The notes under the pieces are model-generated. The model worked only from the letters and a program-made list of their open reading frames with translations. It was not told the DNA's origin and searched no databases. From Emticicia agri (lineage in GTDB: Bacteria > Bacteroidota > Bacteroidia > Cytophagales > Spirosomataceae): a DNA stretch of 53,043 nt. Position 1 is the first letter of the stretch; the number at the start of each line of letters is the position of its first letter. The stretch lies in the NCBI RefSeq assembly GCF_004168285.1, contig NZ_SEWF01000039.1, positions 1 through 53,043 of the forward strand, given 5' to 3'. Shown here one piece after another: positions 1-8,716 of the stretch. The translations under genes were made by a program, and so were the position numbers.

Positions 1-1167
1 TTGGTAAAATATATCTGGAGTGATGCTAATAGCCAACTTACCCACTTCATGCGATTATGGACAGTTCACTGGGACATAGATCTCTTCAAACGATGATGTT
101 ATAAGCATGAAATAAACTATTTTAAAACAATGACTATAAACAAACAGTACATAGGTATCGATGTGGGAAGCCATGAGTTAGTCATCGCTCAGGGCTTAAG
201 TCAAGCTTCATCCAAATTCATCAAACTTCCTGTACAAACTATCGACAATACTATAGAAGCTATCAATCAGTGGATTGAGACACTTGGTGAAAATGTACAT
301 ATTATTTTTGAACAAACTGGTACTTATAATCTTCCATTAAGCTATGCTTTAACGCTTCATGAGATTACTTTTAGTGTAATCACTCCAAGCCAAAGCAAAG
401 GGTTTGTCAAAAGTATGAAAGTTACTCATCAGCATGATGGAGTGGATGCAGCCTTATTAAGCTTGTATGGAGCCAATTATCAACCTGCTCCCACCAGTAT
501 CGAAGATGAGCATTTGCATCATCTCAGACAAAAAAGGAAACATTTATCCACTTTAATGACTCAGAAACAAGCCTATGAGAATCAACTTCATGCCTTGTCT
601 TTTGACCCAAGAGCTGACAAGTTAGTCATTGAAAGTTTAGAATTATTGCAAATGACCTTGCAAATACAAATCACTAAATTTAAAGAGGAACTCTTTACTT
701 TAGATGATGACCAACATAAACACTTGTTTGGTTTAATCAAATCAGTAGTGGGTATCGGTGATGCCTCTGCCAATGCTTTGATTATCGCCAGTGATGGGTT
801 TAAGAACTTTAGCAATGTCAAGCAAGTACTTAAGTTCTTAGGAATTGTTCCCATCGAAAAACACTCCTCCAAAAGTGTACACAAAAACTATGGGCTGGCT
901 AAAACCGGACTGGGTTATGTCAGAGCGATTCTTTATATGGCTGCCCGAAGTGCTAAAAAATATAACCTGGCCTGTGTGGCTGTTTATCAAAGGCAAAGAG
1001 CCTTGGGTAAAGCTCACAAAGTCGCTATGATTGCCGTGATGAACAAATTAATCAGACAAGTTTTTGGGGTGGTTAAAAACCAAACCTTGTTCGTCAATGA
1101 TTTTGAGTTTGCCAAATAATATTTCGACTTTTTATTGACTTTTAACACAGTTCATCACTCAATAAAC
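1..1167 (+). mobile_element. IS110-family insertion sequence, boundaries unresolved
   Basis: The region holds one IS110-type transposase (130-1119) with at least 129 bases of noncoding DNA before it and about 48 bases between its stop and the end of mqo. IS110-group elements usually lack clear terminal inverted repeats, and I see none, so the exact ends cannot be set. The left end may lie outside the window. In this family a noncoding part of the element encodes a bridge RNA that guides insertion. For the IS110 subgroup this is the part before the transposase, so 1-129 may hold some of it. That role is inferred from family knowledge and not seen directly. Confidence 0.55.
130..1119 (+). CDS. 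IS110-family transposase (DEDD recombinase)
   Basis: This 329-residue protein matches the IS110/IS1111 type in length and layout. The N-terminal RuvC-like domain has YIGIDVGSHE with D11, E61 in FEQTGTY, and D103/D106 in the DGVDA stretch, which fit the DEDD tetrad. A coiled linker covers roughly residues 125-195. The C-terminal Transposase_20 domain (about 203-290) contains SVVGIGDASANAL and FLGIVPIEKHSS, where S246 or S247 is the likely catalytic serine. IS110 enzymes recombine a circular intermediate into a target chosen by a bridge RNA. The frame is intact, so the element may be active. ORFs in other frames inside it are shadows. Confidence 0.93.
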   Translation: MTINKQYIGIDVGSHELVIAQGLSQASSKFIKLPVQTIDNTIEAINQWIETLGENVHIIFEQTGTYNLPLSYALTLHEITFSVITPSQSKGFVKSMKVTHQHDGVDAALLSLYGANYQPAPTSIEDEHLHHLRQKRKHLSTLMTQKQAYENQLHALSFDPRADKLVIESLELLQMTLQIQITKFKEELFTLDDDQHKHLFGLIKSVVGIGDASANALIIASDGFKNFSNVKQVLKFLGIVPIEKHSSKSVHKNYGLAKTGLGYVRAILYMAARSAKKYNLACVAVYQRQRALGKAHKVAMIAVMNKLIRQVFGVVKNQTLFVNDFEFAK

Positions 1168-2670
1168 TCAAGAAAAAGCCATTTCCCTTAAATGCAATAC
1201 CTCTGTTGTTTTGTCACGAGTGGCTTTAGCTAATGCGGCATCTTTGGCTAATGACTGGCCATAGGATGGAATTAACCTTTTCAATTCTTTTTGCCATTTT
1301 TCAGTAGCTTCTAAACCGGGAAAACATTTCTTCATCAAATCAAGCATAATAGATACAGAAGTTGAAGCACCCGGTGAAGCGCCAAGTAAGGTGGCTAACG
1401 AACCATCCTGCGCATATACCACCTCTGTACCAAATTCTAAAATGCCGCCTTCTTTTTCGTCTTTTTTAATTACCTGCACCCGTTGCCCTGCGTCCATCAA
1501 TTCCCAGTCTTCCATTTTTGCAGTAGGCATATACTCTAATAAAGCCTCCAGGCGGTCGTCGGGTGATTGTGTTACCTGTTCTATCAGGTATTTGGTTAGC
1601 GGAATATTATGCACGCCTGCCGAAATTAAAGGCCATATATTGCCCCACTTAATAGACTGTGGTAAATCCATATAAGAACCATGTTTCAGGAATTTGGTAG
1701 AAAAGCCTGCATAAGGGCCGAATAGTAGTGCTTTTTTGCCGTCAATGACACGGGTATCCAAATGAGGAACCGACATAGGCGGAGACCCTACACTCGCTTT
1801 TCCATATACCTTGGCGCAATGTTGTTCTATCAAATCAGGTTTGTTACAAACCAGCCATTTACCACTTATCGGGAAACCTCCATAACCTCTGCCTTCAGGA
1901 ATATCCGATTTTTCGAGCAATGGCAATGAGCCACCCCCGGCACCGATAAATACAAATTTTGTGGTATAAGTATGAGTTTTTCCGGTATCTAAATTCTTTA
2001 TTTCAAGTTTCCAATCGCCATTATCCAGACGTTCGATGTCCTCTACTTCATGGTGCAGGTGTAACTCAACCCCGTCGGCATTTTCCAGGTATGAAAACAT
2101 AGAACGAGATAAAGCTCCGAAATTAACATCGGTGCCAATATCCATGCAAGTAGCAGCCAATGTGTCTTTTTTATCACGCCCTTCCATAATCAGAGGCATC
2201 CATTGGGCTATCTCGTCATAAGTATCAGCAAATTCCATATCACTGAATAAATGATGCTTCTTTAATGCCTCATAGCGTTTGCGCAGGTATTCGGTATTTT
2301 TATCGCCCCATACAAAACTCATGTGTGGAATCCGGCGAAGCACGTTTGTCGGCTCTTCTATAATACCCTCTTGCACTAAAGTTGACCAGAACTCTTTAGA
2401 TACTTCAAATGAAGCAGCAATCTTCACCGCTTTGTCAATATTAATGCTCCCATCTTCCATTTCGGGGGTATAATTCAACTCACAGAAAGCTGAATGACCT
2501 GTTCCTGCATTATTCCATGCTTCCGACGATTCAGCCGTTACCCTGTCCATGCGTTCAAATATTTTTATCTGCCAGTCAGGTTCCAGTTTTTTCAGAAAAG
2601 TACCCAGCGTGGCACTCATAATACCCGCACCTATCAGTATTACATCATTGGTATTGTTACTCTCTTTCAT
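1168..2670 (-). CDS. mqo: Malate:quinone oxidoreductase
   Basis: Mqo is a peripheral membrane flavoprotein that oxidises L-malate to oxaloacetate and passes electrons to quinone, feeding the TCA cycle and the respiratory chain. The product is 500 residues, the usual length. The N-terminus has the FAD-binding Rossmann motif VILIGAGIMSATLG followed by an acidic FERMDR. Further family features are SSEAWNNAGTGHSA, the FIGAGGGSLPLL segment and a C-terminal LLGASPGASTS. The frame is open 28 codons further upstream, but that stretch would overlap the preceding helicase gene and looks unlike Mqo, so the ATG at 2670 is chosen. It lies 61 bases after the helicase stop, so the two may be cotranscribed. 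Confidence 0.95.
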   Translation of the reverse strand: MKESNNTNDVILIGAGIMSATLGTFLKKLEPDWQIKIFERMDRVTAESSEAWNNAGTGHSAFCELNYTPEMEDGSINIDKAVKIAASFEVSKEFWSTLVQEGIIEEPTNVLRRIPHMSFVWGDKNTEYLRKRYEALKKHHLFSDMEFADTYDEIAQWMPLIMEGRDKKDTLAATCMDIGTDVNFGALSRSMFSYLENADGVELHLHHEVEDIERLDNGDWKLEIKNLDTGKTHTYTTKFVFIGAGGGSLPLLEKSDIPEGRGYGGFPISGKWLVCNKPDLIEQHCAKVYGKASVGSPPMSVPHLDTRVIDGKKALLFGPYAGFSTKFLKHGSYMDLPQSIKWGNIWPLISAGVHNIPLTKYLIEQVTQSPDDRLEALLEYMPTAKMEDWELMDAGQRVQVIKKDEKEGGILEFGTEVVYAQDGSLATLLGASPGASTSVSIMLDLMKKCFPGLEATEKWQKELKRLIPSYGQSLAKDAALAKATRDKTTEVLHLREMAFS

Positions 2671-2731
2671 GTTCCATGTTTTTGTTGTATGAAATAAACA
2701 AATGAGACATAGATGGGTATAATATGCCTTT

Positions 2732-5227
2732 TTATTGTTTCGTAAATGCCCCAAATAAGTTGCTCAATACTTGCACAGCATTGTTGATTACCTCTTCGTT
2801 TTCAACTGGAATCTTCAGATAAACCCTGCCTGATTCATCTTTTTGTGTAATACTATTGATTAATTCCTTAGTTGCCTCGGGGCTTTTTAAGGTTTTACCC
2901 AATTGTGCAAAAAAATTAATGCCATTCTGTAATAGTTCCTGCGCCGGGGCACTGGTACTTGCTCCATTGGTAGGTGTCTGACTAACTTCTTTTACATCAT
3001 CATCACCCATAAAGGTAGTGGCACCTTCAGGTGTATCTACCAGAATTTCATCAGGTAATTCGTATTTAATGCTTTCTTCTTCGCTTTCAGGTGTTTCCTG
3101 TACTTCGGTTGTGGTTTCCTGCGGTACAAGATTTTCAACCGAATCCATGAATCGTTTAAACTGGTCTTCTCCTACAAAAATGGTATCCTCGCCTCCATCT
3201 AATACCCCTTTGGCCATCGCATCTTTAAACTGCAGCACCTCAAGCATGCGCTCTTCGATGGTGCCTGATGAGATAAGGTTAATGATAGAAACGTTTTTTT
3301 CTTGTCCTAACCGATAGATTCGGGCAATGCGCTGTTCCAAAACAGCCGGGTTCCAGGGAATATCTAAATTAATTAATAAGGATGCATTCTGTAAATTAAG
3401 TCCTACACCTCCTGCATCGGTCGAAAGAAATACTCGGCTTTCGGGAATATTCTGAAAATTTTCCAGTAAATCTTTTCTTTTGATACTCTCTACGCCACCA
3501 TACAAATATTCAAATTTTATATGCCTTTTTTCCAACTCACGAGCCACCAACCTTGTCATACGTTCCCACTGACTGAATATGACAATTTTCTCGTCAGAGG
3601 TTTCAAAAACCTCATCTAAAATATTCATCACTTCATCAATTTTTGTATCATGACGGGTTTTCTGGTCAAGCACATAAGTACTATCAGATACCATACGCAT
3701 CTGGCTCAAGGTCAGTACCAGACGCTTGCGGTCTGTTTCATTCAAAAAGCCAAATTTTCTCCACTTGTTTACTATTTTCGCTACATTGTCGCCAAACTCA
3801 TTATGAAGTCTCATCTGTTGGGGTGTCATAGGCACAAACAGATTTTTATCCATTCTTTTAGGCAATTCTGACAGCACTTCTTTTTTAGTTCGTCGTATCA
3901 GTAGGTCATTCAGATTCTCAGCAATTTTATTCAGATTTTTATAACCGATTATCTGACCCGAATCATCAGCTATCTGGTGTTCATTCAGGAAGTGATACAT
4001 AGGGCCTAAACGATACACATCAATAAACTGCATAATAGAATATAGTTCTTCGAGTTTATTTTCTAAAGGGGTGCCTGTCAGAACGATAGAATAAGGCGTT
4101 ACAATTCGTTTAATTTGTTGCGCAACCTTGGTTTTCCAGTTTTTGATACGCTGGGCTTCGTCTAAAATAACCAGATCGGGCTCCATGCGGTTAAGCCAGT
4201 CTAAATCGTGTGTCATGGTATGATAACTCACCACCACATAAAAAGCATCACTTCGCCAATACCTGTCTTTTCGTTTTTGCAGACTTCCCTCCACTACATA
4301 TACACTGCTGTCAGTAAACTTTTCAATTTCGGCTTTCCATTGGTATTTAAGCGAAGTAGGGCAGACAATCAGAACCCGATGGATACCCAGTTCTTTTTTG
4401 TATAATTCGGCTGTGGCAATAGCCTGCAGGGTTTTACCAAGCCCCATTTCATCAGCAATCAGGCTTTTTCCGGCCAATGCAGCAAAAAAAACACCTTTTC
4501 TTTGATAGGGAAACAGATTAGCTTTTATTAAATCGTCAAAGTATCTGTCATTTTCACCATCGGGCATAATCCGCCACAGATAATCTCTTCTACGAATCTT
4601 ATCCCGTTCGGCTATCACTAAATCAAGCGCATCAGGGTAGCATCTGAAAGAATTGCTTAATGCGGCTGCTTTCTCTAAAAACAGTTCGAAAACAGCAAAT
4701 GAAGCATCTTTCAAAGTACCATTGGCATCGAAATATGTTTGCGACAGTTCTTCAAACTCCTCTTTTTTAATAGAACCGATACGGATTTTTATTTCCCGCC
4801 CTTGTCTGTAATCTACGTAAACCGAAGTATAATGAGGATGAAACTCCTCTTTCATGGCTTTCTTAAAACCTTTCAGCTGGCTCAGATAGTGCATTACGGC
4901 ACTAATATGCTTGCATACACCTAAACGATTGGTTTTAAAATCGAAACATTCGCAGAAATTCTGACTATCGTCGGCACTTCTAATAGCTACTTTATAAGTA
5001 TTATTAGTCTGAGTATTAGTTACCTGAAAATCGGAGTAAAATTCTTGTGTACCAAGGTTTAAAATTCTGAACTCATGTTCATTGTCTTCACCAAATTGCT
5101 TGCGTAATGCTACCTGCCATTGGTCGAGCGTAAGATTTTCGGGTTTACGATAATAAGATATTTTCTTAGGACTTTCTACCTTAGTTTTCTTTGTAGTTTT
5201 GCTTTTGGAAGGTTTCTTAATTGCCAT
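2732..5227 (-). CDS. SNF2-family DEAD/DEAH-box helicase with SWIM zinc finger
   Basis: This 831-residue protein is a SWI2/SNF2-type ATPase expected to translocate on double-stranded DNA and remodel protein-DNA complexes. Near residues 90-112 it has a SWIM zinc-binding pattern (CECF followed by CKH). The ATPase core follows: motif I ADEMGLGKT with K265, motif II DEAQ, LTGTPLENK (motif III), and in the second RecA lobe STDAGGVGLNLQ and QRIARIYRLGQ (motifs V and VI). The last 180 residues are acidic and low in complexity, then a helical tail. The basic N-terminus is rich in lysine. A possible -7 box, TAACTTCG, lies upstream on the minus strand. The cellular target cannot be read from the sequence. 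Confidence 0.92.
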   Translation of the reverse strand: MAIKKPSKSKTTKKTKVESPKKISYYRKPENLTLDQWQVALRKQFGEDNEHEFRILNLGTQEFYSDFQVTNTQTNNTYKVAIRSADDSQNFCECFDFKTNRLGVCKHISAVMHYLSQLKGFKKAMKEEFHPHYTSVYVDYRQGREIKIRIGSIKKEEFEELSQTYFDANGTLKDASFAVFELFLEKAAALSNSFRCYPDALDLVIAERDKIRRRDYLWRIMPDGENDRYFDDLIKANLFPYQRKGVFFAALAGKSLIADEMGLGKTLQAIATAELYKKELGIHRVLIVCPTSLKYQWKAEIEKFTDSSVYVVEGSLQKRKDRYWRSDAFYVVVSYHTMTHDLDWLNRMEPDLVILDEAQRIKNWKTKVAQQIKRIVTPYSIVLTGTPLENKLEELYSIMQFIDVYRLGPMYHFLNEHQIADDSGQIIGYKNLNKIAENLNDLLIRRTKKEVLSELPKRMDKNLFVPMTPQQMRLHNEFGDNVAKIVNKWRKFGFLNETDRKRLVLTLSQMRMVSDSTYVLDQKTRHDTKIDEVMNILDEVFETSDEKIVIFSQWERMTRLVARELEKRHIKFEYLYGGVESIKRKDLLENFQNIPESRVFLSTDAGGVGLNLQNASLLINLDIPWNPAVLEQRIARIYRLGQEKNVSIINLISSGTIEERMLEVLQFKDAMAKGVLDGGEDTIFVGEDQFKRFMDSVENLVPQETTTEVQETPESEEESIKYELPDEILVDTPEGATTFMGDDDVKEVSQTPTNGASTSAPAQELLQNGINFFAQLGKTLKSPEATKELINSITQKDESGRVYLKIPVENEEVINNAVQVLSNLFGAFTKQ

Positions 5228-5322
5228 TTTTAAAGAAAGTGTCTAAAAAGTCCCCGAAGTTACAATTTTTTCATGACTGGAAAATTTCTAACACTATTAT
5301 AATCAAAATTGTTTGGAGAAAA

Positions 5323-6780
5323 TCACCTTGAAACAGCAGCTTTACTGGCCCGAATCATATCTACCGTAAAATCTATGACACTGGTATTATTTTTTAATAA
5401 CTCTTCGTAATTACGGTTTACTTCATAATCTAAGTCAAGAAAAAATCCTTTGTTTTTCTGATTAGGCAGGCGATGTGTGATTTTATAAAGCGGCGTATGA
5501 ATCACATATTTTGTATGAGGCAACTTGAAATTCTCCCATGAACCGGCAAAGCTGCCCCAACTGGCACCGCCTACAGTCTGCCCGATAAATGCTTGCCCAA
5601 TGCCCATATCTTTGGCTAAATTGAGTGTAAAAGTGGTAGCCGAATAGCAACCCGGGTCGGTCAGGAAATAGGTTTTGCCTTTATAAGCAAGGTCTTTTAT
5701 CGGTTTATTATTATCATTCTGTTTGTTAACCCGATACATAAAATCTCCTTTTCTTTTGGGGAAACCCATCCAGAACACAAGCGGAGGGCTAATGTAATAA
5801 GGTTTTGCAATGGTAAAATAGGCTGATTTTTTAAAAGCAATCGTATCAATGATAGTAAAAGGAGTAGGAGACAGATACTTCATCAGTCGGGATATATTCG
5901 GAATATACCCCCCACCATTTGCCCTGAAATCAACAATCAGGTGTTCTATGCCTTTTTCCTTGATTCTTTTAAAACTATTCCGCAGACCTCTTTTAAATTT
6001 TTTTTGCCTAAAGTCCATAAACTTACCAGTCATGCTGAATGAAGTAATATCAAGTACTGCAATATGGTTAAGGCTATCTACAATTTTTACGGCAAGGTTA
6101 GGCCTTTTAAATGTTTTGTAACGCATATCAGAGATTTTATTGATTTCTCCGTTGGTGAGGCAAGCCAGTTTTTTTCTGAAAATTGTATTATTGAATGGTA
6201 GCCGATAATTGATGGTTACCGAGTCAATTTCGCCATATTGTCTTAAATAAAAGCTGGAAAACAAGGCAGTTGCATAATATTCTTTTGTTTCCTCATTATC
6301 ATTATCGCTCGATACAAAAGTTTTCAGCTTGTTTATGAGATTTTCAACCGGTTCATTATTTATCCTGATAACTTCTGAGCCTCTCACAATGGTAGAGTCT
6401 CTGGAGGCATTTATGCTGAGGTAATATTTATCATTAATTCTGCGCAGAAAAAAAGGTACATATTTTACTTTCTTTGCATGAAAGCGTTTCGAGTCAAATC
6501 GTATATTGGTATGCCCGTCTTCTACGGCTGTTACCAATTGTGCCAGTACTCTGTATGCTTCAAGATAGGTAAGGGGTTGGGTGAGGCTATTGTAAAGCGA
6601 ATCGTAGATCTGATTATACTCTTTTTTGCTTTTGTAATAATACATACCGGGATGTAGCTTCTCAAATTTCCGTTTCAGTACTGCCATGTCTTCCCTTACT
6701 TCTTCTACCGAAAATGTTTGTTTCTGGGCATAGCTACTGAGGGAAAAAATAGAGAATAGTATAACGAGCAGTTTTTTCAT
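5323..6780 (-). CDS. Secreted S41-family peptidase-like protein (copy 1)
   Basis: The protein has 485 residues and an N-terminal signal peptide (MKKLLVILFSIFSLSSYAQ). It has a helical N-terminal region with an EDGHTNIRF segment, a middle PDZ-like part, and the C-terminal crotonase-like fold of S41 (C-terminal processing or tricorn-type) peptidases. HLIVDFRANGGG is the S41 strand-loop, and CYSATTF with S380 sits where the nucleophilic serine is expected. GQTVGGASWG follows it. The next gene upstream (6909-8402) is a paralogue with the same layout, so the pair arose by duplication. Substrate unknown. The gap of 128 bases suggests either a shared transcript or a separate promoter. Confidence 0.85.
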   Translation of the reverse strand: MKKLLVILFSIFSLSSYAQKQTFSVEEVREDMAVLKRKFEKLHPGMYYYKSKKEYNQIYDSLYNSLTQPLTYLEAYRVLAQLVTAVEDGHTNIRFDSKRFHAKKVKYVPFFLRRINDKYYLSINASRDSTIVRGSEVIRINNEPVENLINKLKTFVSSDNDNEETKEYYATALFSSFYLRQYGEIDSVTINYRLPFNNTIFRKKLACLTNGEINKISDMRYKTFKRPNLAVKIVDSLNHIAVLDITSFSMTGKFMDFRQKKFKRGLRNSFKRIKEKGIEHLIVDFRANGGGYIPNISRLMKYLSPTPFTIIDTIAFKKSAYFTIAKPYYISPPLVFWMGFPKRKGDFMYRVNKQNDNNKPIKDLAYKGKTYFLTDPGCYSATTFTLNLAKDMGIGQAFIGQTVGGASWGSFAGSWENFKLPHTKYVIHTPLYKITHRLPNQKNKGFFLDLDYEVNRNYEELLKNNTSVIDFTVDMIRASKAAVSR

Positions 6781-6908
6781 TAAGCACTTTGAAAGGTTTT
6801 GTTAAAATCAGGAGGTTTCTGCCTCATGATTATCGACTCAATAAATTAAGAAGAAAAGATAGACTTTTATTGTCTATCGTACCTATGCAATTAACGAAAA
6901 AAAGTAGA

Positions 6909-8402
6909 TTATCTGATTTTAATGTTTTTCTTAATCAGGTCTAAAGTAAATTTCAGAACAGTATCTTCGTTGTTAAGAAAATCATCAAGATTGGCACTTA
7001 CTTCAAAGTCAGGTTGTAAAATAGGTTTATTGTATTTTTTGGCATCAACATTATACAATATCCGGCCCAATGGCAACGAGATTTCTAAAGAAGTATTAGG
7101 CAACTGAATGGTTGAAAACTGAGCAGCCGAACAACCGTCGTAAGCCCCGCCACAACTCATGCCTACATAAGTACCCACACCCATATTATGCAGTTTAGAA
7201 ACCAGCAAAGCCGCTGCCGAGAAAGTACCGCCATTCATTAATACATATACATTCTTATTAAACCTGAATTCGTCGTGCGGGCGTTGCTTCTGTACATATT
7301 TACTTTCCAGGAAGCCATCCTGATTTCTGACCGAAAACTCTGTATTGAGTCTTGATGCCGCCTCTCTGGCATAACCGCCATTGTATTTTTTATAGTCCTG
7401 TTTCAGTCTCTGCAAACTCTCATCACGAAAGCCCAGGCTATAAGCATCAAATGGCTGATTGGTGAAGTACCGAAGCAAGAAGATAGAATATTCTAACAAA
7501 CCGCCCGAATTACCTCTTAGGTCAAGAATCAGGTTTTCTATTTTATTCTCCTGTAATTTTCTGAAAATCTTTTTGGTTTCGCCTTCAAAATTTCCTCGGC
7601 TCATCGTACTGAAATCATACATAAAAGAGCGCACATCAACCATCGCTACCTTTTTTGTAGAGTCAATTACTCTGTAAGAAACCATACCCGTAGTATCTTC
7701 GTCTACATCGGGGTAGCGTGTTTCCAGCATTTTCTCCATAAAATAGGTGTCTTTGGCTTCTATTTTAGTAGTTTTAGCTTTTTCCTGCCCTTGTTTGCGG
7801 TAGCTGATGGTAAAAGTTTCCTGCTCGCCTTTCCATAAATAATACAATTTCCGGAATTCACGAATAGCGTAATATTTACGAGCTGTAGGATTAATGCCAT
7901 CGCCGTTGTAATAAGATTTTTTCTCTAAGTTTTCTATTATCTTTTTAACAGGCTGCCCATCAATTTCGGTTATTTCTGTACCACGGGTAATTTTTTTATC
8001 AGCAGAATAATTTCTTGACACCAGCAACTGGTCGTTAATTAAACGGACACTGAAAGGAAAGTATTTGGGTCTTTCAGAAGACGAAGTACTCTTAGCCAGC
8101 AGACGGCGGTCAAGCATCATGTGGGTATGCCCGCAGCCAATGGCTTGCACCATAGGCAAAAGTGCAAAATAGGCTTCACGCAGGGTCATTCTTCCTTTAA
8201 TCGTTCCGGCAACAGAATCATGCAAAGCCTGGTATTTATCTTTAGAAATGTATTTGTAGGGGTCGGGATGATATTTCTCTATTTCGTTCTTGAGAGCAGT
8301 CAAATCTTCTTTAATCTGCTCGCCCGAATAAGATTGTGCAAAAGCAAATAAACTACTGAAAAGGAGTAAGTGTGTCAGGATATAAGTAAAAGTTCTTTTC
8401 AT
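6909..8402 (-). CDS. Secreted S41-family peptidase-like protein (copy 2)
   Basis: This 497-residue protein is a paralogue of the gene at 5323-6780. It has a signal peptide (about residues 1-22, ending in FAFAQ), a CGHTHMML segment in the N-terminal half, and S41 landmarks NLILDLRGNSGG and GGTFSAAALL. S395 in that last motif is the presumed nucleophile and matches S41 consensus more closely than the equivalent serine of copy 1. MSCGGAYDGCS lies where copy 1 has its GQTVGG loop and carries two cysteines that copy 1 lacks. It acts outside the cytoplasm. It is transcribed away from nusB out of a 314-base intergenic region. Confidence 0.87.
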   Translation of the reverse strand: MKRTFTYILTHLLLFSSLFAFAQSYSGEQIKEDLTALKNEIEKYHPDPYKYISKDKYQALHDSVAGTIKGRMTLREAYFALLPMVQAIGCGHTHMMLDRRLLAKSTSSSERPKYFPFSVRLINDQLLVSRNYSADKKITRGTEITEIDGQPVKKIIENLEKKSYYNGDGINPTARKYYAIREFRKLYYLWKGEQETFTISYRKQGQEKAKTTKIEAKDTYFMEKMLETRYPDVDEDTTGMVSYRVIDSTKKVAMVDVRSFMYDFSTMSRGNFEGETKKIFRKLQENKIENLILDLRGNSGGLLEYSIFLLRYFTNQPFDAYSLGFRDESLQRLKQDYKKYNGGYAREAASRLNTEFSVRNQDGFLESKYVQKQRPHDEFRFNKNVYVLMNGGTFSAAALLVSKLHNMGVGTYVGMSCGGAYDGCSAAQFSTIQLPNTSLEISLPLGRILYNVDAKKYNKPILQPDFEVSANLDDFLNNEDTVLKFTLDLIKKNIKIR

Positions 8403-8453
8403 CGCAGGCTAATTTTCTTTCTCAAATCTAATAAAAAATCTGATTTTTTCAAG

Positions 8454-8499
8454 CATTTGCCCGTTCAACAACCTATAGTTTTATCAAATCGGGCAGATG
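8454..8499. promoter_or_regulatory. Inverted repeat upstream of the S41 gene pair
   Basis: CATTTGCCCG (8454-8463) and CGGGCAGATG (8490-8499) form a 10-base inverted repeat with one mismatch and a 26-base spacer. It starts 52 bases upstream of the S41 gene's start codon. The arms are GC-rich in otherwise AT-rich DNA, which makes them stand out. It could be an operator or a 5' leader hairpin. No regulator is assigned. Confidence 0.35.
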
Positions 8500-8678
8500 T
8501 TATATTATAATGGAATTTTTGGCAAAATATTATATAATTATTCCACTATTTCTCTGATAGAAATTCATAGCAAAATTTGTGCTGAAATATTATCATAAAC
8601 CTGTTTTTTTATCATGTAGTAAAATGGGTAAATAACAAATTCCGACAATGGGTCTTAGGCAGTCTGCTGATTTTTTAT

Positions 8679-8686
8679 TAATTTTG
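8679..8686 (+). promoter_or_regulatory. Candidate -7 promoter box for nusB cluster
   Basis: TAATTTTG matches the Bacteroidota sigma-ABfr -7 consensus TAnnTTTG and ends 30 bases before the nusB ATG. I do not see a clean -33 TTTG at the usual distance, so support rests on the -7 box and its position. Confidence 0.5.
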
Positions 8687-8716
8687 CAGCTTAATAAAAT
8701 CGTTCTTTGAACGCCC

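Larger units (their letters stand above)
8403..8716. other. Divergent intergenic region between S41 gene and nusB
   Basis: These 314 bases hold no ORF of note. They are very AT-rich and must contain promoters in both directions. A near-perfect inverted repeat lies at 8454-8499 and a Bacteroidota-type -7 box at 8679-8686, each listed separately. I see nothing else that I can support. Confidence 0.6.

Noticed and set aside
2671-2754. Upstream extension of mqo by 28 codons
   Set aside because: It would overlap the helicase gene and contains sequence unlike any Mqo N-terminus, while the FAD motif begins shortly after the ATG at 2670.
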